Assembly: GCA_024734555.1 (NCBI GenBank)
Contig: JANPWX010000030.1
Coordinates: 1,019,636-1,083,635 of the forward strand
From: Trochalopteron elliotii
Taxonomy: Eukaryota; Chordata; Aves; Passeriformes; Leiothrichidae
DNA: 64,000 bases
Reading direction: 5' to 3'
This document shows, in pieces, positions 24,901-35,959 of this stretch. How positions within the stretch are numbered: position 1 is the first letter of the stretch; every line of letters starts with the position of its first letter. Below the pieces are notes generated by a model, which was not told where the DNA came from, made no database searches, and worked only from the letters and a program-made list of their open reading frames with translations. Position numbers and translations under genes: made by a program.

Positions 24901-27900
24901 AATGCTAATGTGGGGAAACAGGGAGTGAAAGACAATGAAGAAATGCCTTGGACTAAGTTGAAGCATCAACCAAAGTAAAGTCTTCCTGTTAACTTGCAGT
25001 GAAGGTGAAGGAAAAAATATAAGCTGCATTCCCCACTCTCCTTCAGGATACACCACTCTTATTTTCCAAATGTGTTTCTGAAAAAATTGCTAAATGCAAG
25101 CTCATAAAGCCCTGGGGATTGTTTTCTGTTTTTAGATCCCATTCAGAGCTAAGCAATATTTTATTTGCTATTATTTAATAGCAGTCAAGTATGCTTCTGG
25201 CATATCAGGGTCCATATATGAGCTGGGCTAGGGTTTTGGGCAGTACTGCATATCAACATCTGAATATATATATATATTCTTTTTAAAAGTCTGCAATATC
25301 TACAAAGCCTTCAGAGTGCTCTTTTAAGTCTGCCTGGGGTGGAAAGGAGGTTGCAATTTTCTTACTTTGACAAATTTCTGTTTGCCTTGCTTTACCAGAA
25401 AGAGTGTTTATCATTATGTCTCATTAAAAATGTTGCAGACAAGTAATTTGTGCATGTTCCAATGAAGTGTACAGCACACAGTATGGAGAACTAAAGGAAA
25501 AATCCTGGGCAGGAACATACTTATTCCCTCTTGAAAGATTTATGTCCAGTCCTCTGAAATTACACAATACTGACAAGCTACTATATAACCAGAATTCCTA
25601 AATATTGAATTTGAATAAATTTGAAGCATTTGAAGTCAACTTGATGCAAACCTATTTGTAACATGATATTACAGAAGATATGTAATATGCATATGTTCTA
25701 ATGAAGAAACAAACATTTCTGTGTTTGCCAGTGCTAGTCAGAAGTACAATATGCATTAACATTAAGGTGGGATACCTGGAAAATGTTGTATTGCAGCCTC
25801 CTCGTTCCTTTTACTTCACAGTGTAAAACTTTTAATGCTTCTTATCTCAGTCTAGTAAAGTATGACAACAGAATTTCATCTAGAAAAGTGAGAATAGAGT
25901 GTATCACCCAAAGATGTCTGAATAACCTCAGGAGATAAAAGTGGACTTTTGGAAATGAATGTGCTTGAAAGAGTAAATGCCTTTGCACTTTAAAACCAAG
26001 ACTATTTCTGCTGTGTTTACAATCAGCTGGATGGGGGAAGGAGAAATAGGAAAGTACTTCTAATGGAAAATTGTGTTTTTTTCCTTCAATAAAAAATTTG
26101 TTTCCTGTGGTTGATTGTTCAGATGTTCCATGAAATTCCTTGGTAGAGAGAAATAGTGAACAAAAACTGATTTCAAATATAGCCAGTGTACTGCCATTTA
26201 TTTCTGGAATTCATTTGCAAGGCTGGCTAGATAGTTTCAAAGCTTCTAAGCAGTTACAAGTGATTTGACTTGCTGGAGTGTACAACTATTCAGTATATTT
26301 GACCCACTGTGTTCAAGATGAACAGCTTTTATTGCTGATTCTGTGTGTGACCATGATGACTTCACTTAATTATTTGTATTTCACCATGTCTATTAGAAAA
26401 AAATGAGTAAAAGTTCTTGCCTGCAAGTTGATTCATTCAAACATTGAATCATAAAAGCATGGATTACTGACTAATTGCTGATTAACTGTATCAACATCTT
26501 CAGTCAGAATATCCCCTCTAAGAGTACAAAGAACATATTAATCAAGAGCATATTGTCATATGCTTTTGGGGAGTAATTTAGAAAATATTCTATTCCTTGA
26601 ATACTAGCAATTGAAAAACTGTTTTTCAGAAATGTTAGGAACCTAATTTGAAACTTTTTAGAGTGTAATTTTGCTTAGCTCTTGAAATCTCATGGCTCAT
26701 TTATTACACAAATGGACTGAATAGAATAGGTCACTTCTTAGTGAAGATTAATCCAGTAAGTGCAAATTTTGCTTTTTCTGGAATATATTTTTGCTTGCTG
26801 GGCCTTTAAATTTATCATCTATTTCTTAAGCTAGATACCTTTAGCAATGACTGTCATCAGCCTTCTACCAGTGTTGGAAAATTTCAGTTAAATCTGGGAA
26901 GGAAACAATTGTCATGTTCTAGTAAAACATTAAAAAACCTGAAACATGTCATCTGGCTAATCATGAAGTTTTTAATTTTTGATGACTGCTACAAATAAAA
27001 AAAAATAAAAAAATGAAGTAGATTGTAACTGGACTTATTTTCTTTTTGTAGACATTAAAAAAAGTTGAGATCTTCAGAAAAATGTCAACAATTTTTCCAT
27101 GTTAAAAAATGTATAAAATCTGATCTGTTCCAGGGAACGACTGGCTTTTGGCAGTCTGTTTTCAATAGAAAGCAAATGATGAAAAAACTCTAGATTTTTA
27201 GTTTTAGTAGTATATTATTAGTATTTGTTTCACAGTTGTTCTGTTTGTTAGATAAGCGAGAAGTGAATTTCACAAACATGAGTGTTAATTATAGTAAGTT
27301 AAAATAATCAACTGAAAGTTCTCATTTCCACTTTGATATCAAAGTAGCCTATCTTGTGACATTTTGACACGTCTTTAAAACCCTCTGCTAAATCAGGATA
27401 ATAAGAAATAAATATGTGAAAAGAGAGAACATAGGAAAAATAATATTTTTAAGTATCTGAGAGGGCTTGAATTACCTTATTATTTTCATCAATGTTTATG
27501 GTTAATCCTTCAGTAGAGTGGAATTTTGAGTCACAGGATGTCATGTTCCCTGAATACTGGCTTGGTGCTACCACAGTACTTTCTGGTCTTAGTAGATCAT
27601 ACAGTAGATCATACAACACATGCACACACAGAGAGCTATTTAAGACAGAAAAAGAGGGTAAAAATAATGCAGTAGTGAGAAACCAATGTGCTTACACACT
27701 GCAACAGAACAGGTTGTTATCAACTGTTCTTCCTGAAGAAAATCAGTCACTTGTATTACAGAATTTTATTACGGATATCTGGGAATTGTGTGGTAAGTGC
27801 CTGCTCCACTGCGTCCCATTGAGTCCTATCCCTCTCATCATCCAGGTGTGTGGCCAGCACTGTACCATGTTAGGCTCTTAAGGCCACCAAACTCAGTTTT

Positions 27901-30164
27901 CATTCTCAAAGGAAACAGTGATACAGTGGAGAAGCAGAATACAGCATAATTAGGTCTCGTTCCAGCAGGGATCTTGGCCAGAGAAGTAACTTGGACTTGT
28001 GCAGCTGAGAAGCATTCCCAGGTCCCTGACCTTTAGATGACAATGTTCATAAAAGAACCATCCAGATCTGTAATGAAACTCTTAAATTACTTTTAAGGAA
28101 ACCACTTAAAATTTGAGTCAAGAAGCAACACATATGTCCAAGCACAAAAGGAGCACTATAGGTTTTCTTTTTTGCATTTGTTTATGCCTTGTGAAATTGT
28201 TTTCTGCACTGCTGTGATATAGTTCCTTTCATTATTCTCTCAAAGGAATTATAGTCTCATATTTTTTCCCCCTTTGGTGTGTTTGGCTTCCTGCTTTAAT
28301 CTAATTCTTACAGCTCAGGGGAATCATCAGACCTGGCTGAGATTTGTATCTTTTCAGAGAGCTCATCAATAGTTTACATAATGCCGTGGCAGGGCCAGGG
28401 TTCACACAGCTGGAGAGGTACTCGGCAACAGTCCCATGTTAAGGAGAAAAAGCCTTTTTGAGAATTTCAACTTTGTTTAAAGAGGTTTTTTCTTCTGAAG
28501 AAGCCAAAACAACACAAAAGCAGTGCGTGCAGGTTTGCTGGCAGCTGGTGTGCTGTGACTGATGATGCTTGTGTTAATTATGCTCTCACTATTACCATGT
28601 GATCCACCCATCTGCTTTTTTGAAGCCAGCTGTTTTCCTTTATCTTCCTGTTGAACTACCAGTTATTCAGGGCAGTGACCATCTTTATGTGGTGAGCAAG
28701 GAGAGAAGCAAGAGCACTGAAACTCTGATGTGGGGGTAGCACTGTCATGGCTCAAATAAAGTAAAAAGCTAGTAAAAGAGGTTTGGCCACATTATCCTTT
28801 CCAGATATGTTTTATGTCTTCATTATGTATATCTTTCCATATATATTTATGTCTTTAAATATTAATTAGGACCGGACCAGGAATTATTGAGAAGATTAAA
28901 TTCTTAAGTTCTACCCTTCCTGGAATTCAGAAAATGTCCCTAACTGTCATCTAATAATGCAAGTTTCAATGAAAATATGTCTTCCATGCAATTAATATAA
29001 ATGTGTTTTACCCAATTAACTTACCTCTCCCTAATTTGTGACTGATTGCTGAAGTTGTGCAGTATTCTTGCTGCCCTTTACAGAACAAGCCATACCATTT
29101 GGCCTAGAAAAGCCATTCCTTTTAGTCTTTTGTTATATGAGAACACTGGCATTCATGTGGAGAGCAGCAATTCTCCAGGCAGTCATGCACATGCCAAAAT
29201 AAATAAACAGATGAATAAATAAATGAAGAAATTAATCCTGTTCCTGTAAAATAATGGAAAAGGTTAAAACAAACAATCCTTCAGAACTAAAAAATAAAGT
29301 TTGTGAACTGTTGCTTTGCAGTGTTTGTCCAGTTCTTGACAAAACAGCCAGGGATATATATATAAACACCCCAAACACAACAGCATAAACAAAGCTGTTA
29401 TTATAATTCCAGAATTCCTGTTGTGGCCTTTAGCAAATACAATCTTGTTCTCTCCCTTGGAAGGACACTCTCCCCTTCCACCTTGTCATTAATGGTTCCC
29501 TGTGTTTTTTCTTAATCTCATAAAATATTTTCCTCTAACAAGCAAAAAATCCCAGCCAACTGTGAAAAAAAAAAGTCAATTAACAATATTTCTTGAAGAT
29601 CTTGCCCATGTATAAAGAAAAAACCTACACATTATTTAGAATTATCCTAGTGTTGCCTGTGGAAATTTTAGTAATATTATTATTGTTCAGATTAACTTTC
29701 CACATTTCATCGATTTCTGTGAATGACACTGCAGAGCCTAATTTTCTCTTGAGAATGCTTTGATCAAATTGGTTAAAAAAGAGTAGAATTTAAAGAGGAA
29801 TAAAGTTGCATATTAAAGACTGGAAATTTCTGCAACACAGACTTGCACACATTGCACAAACATTTAGGCCTTTCCTTTTGTTATACCTGCAAAGTAAAAC
29901 TAGTCTGAACATATAAGATGTGTTGATATAAGGGCATGTCAGAAACAAAAATTTACATTTAACAAGGTTTTTATTGTAATTGAGAAGTATCAGAAAAACT
30001 TGAGGTTTTCCATGCTTTTCTTGAAATTTCATGGCATATTCACAAATCTGACTCAACTGCTTTAATTCTTAGTTGAGTCAGTTTTTTCTAGCTTTTGTGA
30101 AGTAGTCTTTGCTAGCAAAATAACTTTTGCAATTGGAAAGACCTTCAGGTTCCAACTGAAACAA
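21940..30164. other. Long non-coding stretch, very AT-rich from 25 to 30 kb
   Basis: A 171-codon minus-strand frame at 24541-25056 lies opposite an open plus-strand frame and shows no domain. Short (TA)n runs occur at 25264-25277, and an AAAT-rich tract at 29196-29230. A minus-strand string at about 29026-29108 has a perfect donor (GAG/GTAAGTTA) and a fair acceptor with one frame open across it, but the peptide is not recognisable. 28480-28720 looks like unique, motif-dense non-coding sequence. Confidence 0.5.
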
Positions 30165-30210
30165 TTTCCACAATTCAAATCAGAAACGGTTTCCACAATT
30201 TAAATCAGAA
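30165..30210 (+). repeat. 25-bp-period tandem duplication
   Basis: The word tttccacaattcaaatcagaa (30165-30185) recurs at 30190-30210 with one C-to-T change. It ends about 130 bp upstream of the possible exon at 30344. Confidence 0.85.
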
Positions 30211-30343
30211 TTTTGGAAATACAAAAAAATTAAAATTGAGCAAAGTGTAAACAATACAATGCAAATCTTCAGAATTTTTGTACTTGTGTGAAAAATATCT
30301 GCCAGTCTGATATTGCTTTATAATGATAAATTTTGTTTTTCAG

Positions 30344-30457
30344 CATAAGGAAGATCTTATACCACTAACATACTGCAGTCTGGATTTAAAACTGAGAAGG
30401 CTGTCCAAGGCTATGAACGAAATAATTCTCAAAGGAAAACTGGAGTCCCTCATTTGA
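30344..30457 (+). CDS. Possible terminal coding exon of an unknown plus-strand gene
   Basis: A good acceptor (TTTTGTTTTTCAG at 30331-30343) is followed by 37 open codons and a TGA. The peptide begins HKEDLIPLTYCSLDLKLRR and continues as a plausible amphipathic helix (LSKAMNEIILKGKLESLI). AATAAA hexamers follow at 30573-30578 and 30812-30817, which would give a 3' UTR of about 140 or 380 nt. No upstream exon was found, and the peptide matches nothing I can name. Acceptor-plus-short-ORF combinations arise by chance every few kilobases, so this stays tentative. Confidence 0.18.
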   Translation, partial: HKEDLIPLTYCSLDLKLRRLSKAMNEIILKGKLESLI

Positions 30458-31422
30458 AGATCTGACTGCTTTTGCTTTAACTTACTGCATTTGAGTGGGT
30501 ATTGGAGGGATTTATGAGGAATGACTTCCCTTTTTAGCAGTGGGTTACAAATAACTTCGACATGGCAGCTGAAATAAAGGTGACGATTCGTCCTGTCATC
30601 ATAGTCCTAATGCATCTAGCTCTGGCACTTCTTTTTAGCCCAGATTTTGATCTCAAACTTCAATCTGAATTTTTCCAGATCTTGAGTTTTCATAATCTGA
30701 ACCAGTAGAATAGAGATTTTTCTTGTTTTATTTTTCATGTGTTTTCTTTAAATCTTCAGCCTCTTGTTTGTGAGAAAAGTCACTAGCTGACATGTGAATT
30801 GTTCTTGAGTAAATAAACCAGTTCTTAGAAGAGATCCCATCAGCTACCACCTGTCTTCAGTTTTTTAGCTACATACAAACATTATTCCATGTCAATTTTT
30901 CCTGGGTGCAAATATTGCTTTGAAAAGACTGGTTACTGCACTGCTCTGTGTGCATCTAACATCTGAAGCAAAGTGGGCCCCTTATATGTATATCCAAGCA
31001 ATTAACCTTTTTATCATGTGCTTGGGAGCATGCAAGGTGAAGTAGCACTCTGGTGACATCATTGTCAGGTCACTGTACAAGAATAATGAAATCATATAGA
31101 GAGGTGTGCCCTGAGGCATACTCTGTTGCCATAATTAGGTTGAAGGCTCCCTTGGAAATGATGCCTTGTTGCAAGAACATTTGCAGGAACTAATTGTGGT
31201 ATGTTTTTGCATCAGGAATGGTGTCCTGCATCATTTATGATCTGAAAATAGCTGTAATTGTGTGCGTGATTGAGTCATTTCCTGAATTTAGTATTCTAAG
31301 CAGAGTACATATTAAATGACTAACACACTCTTGACTTTGTCATCTTTTTTATCTCTGGCTGGATTCTTAAAAAGATCTCTTTGTGCTTTTGCATTTTTAA
31401 ACCAAATTAGATTTGGTGTATT
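30458..31422. other. Non-coding stretch, possible 3' UTR at its start
   Basis: If 30344-30457 is an exon, 30458 to about 30835 would be its untranslated tail. A 48-codon frame at 30562-30708 begins MAAEIKVTIRPVI, has a favourable start context (G at -3 and +4) and one hydrophobic segment, but nothing else supports it. 30940-31340 is unique AT-rich sequence without repeats. Confidence 0.4.
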
Positions 31423-31906
31423 TTAGTGCTGCTGAGACTGACAGGTTAGCAATAATCCTTGTTCCCAGACAGAGCCTGCGCAGGTGCTGCAGGTCTCCCT
31501 ACCATCTTGCAACTCTGCCAGTGCATTTCTGATCAGCACCTGCTCTGCTGTGCCAGGGATGGCAGGTTTATTTTGAACAGTAGGTGCAGTGAATTTTGAA
31601 ATGGAGAAATGGTCAGCAGGGGATGAGGCTGAGGTCATCACTCCTATTTCATTTGCAGCTCAAGTTGGAAACAAATGTACTCTCCTCAGGTACTTCCACT
31701 CCGGCTGTAGCAGTCTGCATCTTAGGAGGCCTTGTTTCCTCTGAATTTTTTTTCCTCTGGTCCCCTCCTACTTGTAGGGGCACCTTTTCTTTGTTGTGGG
31801 GCTGCACTCTTGTCTTTTTAACTGGCAGATCCTCCAGAAAGGATGAAATGACAGTTGTTTGCAGTCTTGTGAAAGCAAAATAAACAACTGGCACTGGTTT
31901 TTAAAA
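31423..31906 (-). other. Stop-poor block: two adjacent minus-strand frames, coding status unclear
   Basis: On the minus strand one frame is open from a TAA at about 31906 to the TGA at 31649; a second frame, in another phase, is open from about 31659 to 31423, with its first ATG at 31638. The first peptide is polar and rich in K, E and P; the second is neutral and contains four cysteines. They abut so closely that one indel would join them, which could mean a decayed coding sequence. Against this, a 95-codon frame is open on the other strand over the same bases, no domain is recognisable and no splice pair is clear. Confidence 0.12.
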
Positions 31907-34900
31907 TACTGCTAAAGATCTAAAATCCTGCTGCCACTCAGAGGGTGCTGCATATTAATTATGAATCATCAATATTTTTGGTACCATCATTATCACACAC
32001 CAAAAAAAAGCAACCCACAGTACTTGCATTCATATCAACCCTTTTTATTTAATTTATTTGGACTGCTTTTCTATCCTGTACCAGTTAATCGCTAGCCCTA
32101 TTTCAACTCAGAATCTGAATGTTATTTACCATCTGTCTCCAAGGGATGCACTTGCCAAGTCCCTTAATTTGCTATAATTGGCAGGTTTTCAGTGTACATA
32201 ATTTATATTAAAAAAAAAAAAAGCTGCAATCCTGAAAAAAAGAAGATTAATTAAACCATTTCTTCTGGGCCCCTAGAAGTGTTCCAAAAGGATGGCTTTA
32301 AGGCCACAAGGTCTACTCTGTGTATGTGCTGTCACAGCTGATCACATTAAAAATGTATGTTGAGTTGGTCCCTTGTGCCTTTGCGCTGGTCAGAAGGATG
32401 TCACTGGCACCTGGGTAACATCACACATAAACAGTGAATTAAACATCTTGCATTTGCATTTGTGCCTTTTGTTCACACACTACAAACTCCTAGGCTGCAG
32501 TATATTTTATGGATACCTCCATGTAGGGAATTCTGTAGCTGATATGATAGGAAATGCTACGGGGAAAAAAAAAATGAAGGAAAAAAATCAACCCCACAAG
32601 CAGATGTACAGAATACTAAACAGAGCTAGGGAAAGACCACAAATGGACTGAAAGACATTGCACATGTGGTTTGTAAACATGATTTATACCTTAGTTTCCC
32701 TTAGCTTCTTGCTGCTGGCAGCACCTGGTGAGGAGTGCATGGTGCAGTGATGTGGTGCCCCGGGAAGACAGCTGTCAGTCCAGGGATGTCAGCAGCACTC
32801 CTGAGCTACCTGCTCCAGGATCCAGCTGGCTACAATGGCTCTTCTGCTGCAGGTCTTCCACTGTCCTTTCAAGACAGTGACAGAGCAAGGGTTGATGGAG
32901 AGAGGGATGGGTGTGACTCACTGTAATTGCCTTGAGAAGAGAAAGGAAGAGATGAATGTGTATATTTCTTTGTTGCCTTTATGAGATCTCTAATGATATC
33001 CAAGAGATACATCTGAGACTTTCACCACTCTCAAAAATTGCTGATATGTGACCATACAACCTTTTTTTGTGTCAGTCACTGTGTATTTATCTATATAAAT
33101 CATCCAAGAAAAGCATGAATTAACTAAACTGTGTGAAAACAAAGCTGGATAGGTCTGTTGTCTCCCTGTTCCATTACGATTTGGCATGTACTATTACAAA
33201 GTCAAATGAGATGGGTTCTTTTCTCATGTTGCTCATTTTCCAATTGCTCAAACTGCCCCTTTTTCAAACTTGGGTACCCATCCGTGTTTGATAATGCTAA
33301 CACTCCCAAGGCAGAACGAAAATGTAGGTGATGTTGAAAGGAACTTTTAGGTTGTCATTGACTTTGTGAAATTTGTGTCTTCCTTTCTTCAGAGAAAACA
33401 TATTTTCCAAAGTCCTAACTACTTCTCATAGTATTTCAAACAGAAATACTTAGGCTCTGTAACTGAACATAACCTGTATTGATAATGATGTCATTCTGGA
33501 GCAAGGAAAGCTGAGTTCAATGACTGAAGAGTAAACTAGATTAGCTACCGTCAGTTCTTTGAAAGCCACTTCTTATTACAGAAAAACACATCGTGGTTTT
33601 CTTCCCCAGTATTCTGGGAAATCTTCTTCCAGACCACAGCTTGTTTCTGTGGAAATGAATCCTTTTCCAGTACAACAGAAAAAGTACTCAGATGAATACA
33701 GCGGTAGAAATTATATAATTTCCTAAGTTCATTAGATCAGAGAGACACAACAATACAGTAAAACGCAGCAAACCTATAACCTGAAAAAATCTACATCCTG
33801 GACTGCTTCCTTCAGAACTGGGAGAATGAAACCTGCTGAGACTGTCAAAAAAGTTGAGACAGGTATCACACCTTGGGATGTCAGAGATCTCGCTCTTATA
33901 AAAAGACAGACCATCATTTCTCCAGGCCTATGTCGAGGTTTGCTGTGAGATTCAACCTTGTAAGACTTCTGTAATGTCATGGAGTTTCATCCCTTCCCTT
34001 ACCTGAAAGGCATCATTAAACAAAACACTTTCCTGTTAAGGCTTGGGAAACAAACGTGATCTGTGACAGATGGTTTTCCTGTTCTCCTGTTTAAATGGGA
34101 CTAGCTACTCAAGTGTTTTAGGATATTCTACACTGTACTACTGTTCAGCAACTGAAACACACCAATTCAGAGCGAAGCTCAATAAATATTGACTTACATC
34201 AGGGATGTCATGTTTTTTTTCAGAGAACATTTTATGCTTGTGTTGGGGTGTATATTGCCCTATTCCCAATGTAAAATTGGAAACTTTACTGGTGCCTTCA
34301 AGCATCTCTACAAGATTTGGGCAAATGAATGGCTAAATAGGTACAGTAAATATACAAAGGAGTAGACATATTCCCTTTTGCCTCTTAGTGAACTTATTAC
34401 ACTAGCAGTAAATGAATATTTTTATAACAAGTCACAAAGAAGTATGGTCAAAAAAGAAAGGGTAAGCTTCAAAACACAGGTGTCTGAAAACAGAAATAAT
34501 TGTCTAGACTTGTTTTCTGAATGTTCTATGTAATCTTCTATATTATAGATCATATTTTAAGACGAAGGGCTTAAAATACTGGTGCCATGATGATCTGATT
34601 ATTTTTCCTTTTCCATACACATTCCTTTCAGTGACTTAAGTTCTTGCAAATGCAGTGCAAGCTCGTTTGTTGCTGCAGGCTTTCTTGCAGGGATAGCAGA
34701 ACAAACCCCAGCTTTCCTGTCATTTTTGGAAAGATGCATAGAATTTGGTCTGCTCTAGGTAATTGTCCAGAGTGTCTGAATCATTGACTGCTCAGTGCAT
34801 TTTGACAGCTCTGAGAGAGGACGAGGACCACAGTTTTATTGCCCAAACTGATATAAGCATGAGCGAGACAGATGGTTATCTTACATAAACCTTGCACCTT

Positions 34901-35764
34901 AGGAGAAACTGTCCCATACATTACCTGGCAGTCCTAGATTAAGTTTTCTTCTTGACAGATGGAAAGTCCATATCACAAATCTGTTTTGAGACTGAGAGCA
35001 CCTGAGGCTATGGCATTTCAGGGAATTTCATTCTGAGAACCCAGCACCTCTCTGTATCTATGTATCTATGTGTCTATGTCTGCCTACATATCTAATCTCA
35101 CCAGATTATTGCCATCACTTTTAAACATCACTGAACTTGTCATTAAAATAACTTTTATCTAGCCATTCTCACAAGCCTGGAAGTGTCTGATTTTGCATGG
35201 ATCTAACAAATGATTTGGAGGTTTTTGGAATTAGCAAGATGCCAATTATTAACAAATTATTTTTTGAAGCACGGAGATTAGCTTTGATAAATGTGTCATG
35301 TTCGCCTATTCTTGCACATGCATCTAAGTATCATCTAAGTAGGGTAATTTGGGTTTTAGTCACATAAAGAAGAAACAGATACAATGTAGAAAACCATATT
35401 GATCTTTTAAAGGCAGGAAGGACTTCAACTTTCCTCTACTTCTGCCTTGTCCTGTAACGAACAAGCACTTTAAAGTGGAACATGTTTGATAAAAGCCTTT
35501 TGCTGTGTTTATATTGGGAGATGTGAGGTTTTTTGGTTTTTTGTTAATTTTTTAATATTTCATCGAAACCAATCACATTCTAGAAAAACCCTTGAATTTT
35601 CCTAATGTATCTTCTATAAAGAATATCTAGAAGAACAAAAAACAACCCAAAACATTCAGAGATAGTCAGTAATGGAAGGAAAAATACAGAATTATTTACA
35701 GAGGCTGCCTAAATAGAGGTGACAGGGTTCAGCTGAAAACTACTTCCTTTCATACCTGATACAC
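31907..35764. other. Non-coding AT-rich stretch
   Basis: It contains a 13-nt A run near 32209 and a short (TATCTATG)n-like repeat at about 35054-35078. 32700-32926 is locally GC-richer with two plus-strand frames open at once, which is what base composition alone would give. 35100-35345 is unique and rich in TAAT/ATTA words. Confidence 0.5.
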
Positions 35765-35797
35765 TTTAATTCATTTTATTCATTAAAATGAATTAAA
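35765..35797. repeat. 14-bp perfect inverted repeat (hairpin/cruciform)
   Basis: The left arm tttaattcatttta (35765-35778) and right arm taaaatgaattaaa (35784-35797) are exact reverse complements, separated by 5 nt. The structure ends 13 bp before the (AAAAG)n tract. Confidence 0.9.
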
Positions 35798-35810
35798 ATA
35801 TCTTTTGTCA

Positions 35811-35959
35811 AGAAAAGAAAAGAAAAGAAAAGAAAAGAAAAGAAAAGAAAAGAAAAGAAAAGAAAAGAAAAGAAAAGAAAAGAAAAGAAAGAAAAGAAAA
35901 GAAGAAAATAAAAGAGAGAAAAGAAAAGGGAAAAATAAGAGGAAGAAGGAGAATAAGGC
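35811..35959 (+). repeat. (AAAAG)n microsatellite and purine-rich extension
   Basis: A pentanucleotide array of about 16 units is followed by irregular A/G sequence. The first 98 nt or so (to 35908) are pure purine. Both strands appear open in long frames here only because the repeat has no stop codons; those frames are not genes. Confidence 0.97.

Noticed and set aside
24541..25056. 171-codon minus-strand frame
   Set aside because: An overlapping plus-strand frame is also open, there is no recognisable domain, no ATG-context or splice support, and the translation is low in charged structure typical of a folded protein.
28385..28415. MIR core-like string (gtggcagggccagggttcac)
   Set aside because: Only about 20 nt resemble the core; the flanks do not.
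29026..29108. Minus-strand pseudo-exon with a perfect donor
   Set aside because: The acceptor is only fair, two frames are open over most of it, and the peptide is unknown. Such pairs occur by chance every few kilobases.
32699..32926. Plus-strand open frames after a strong acceptor, with protein-like translation
   Set aside because: Two different plus-strand frames look equally coding-like over the same bases. This shows that the locally higher GC, not selection on a protein, keeps the stops away.
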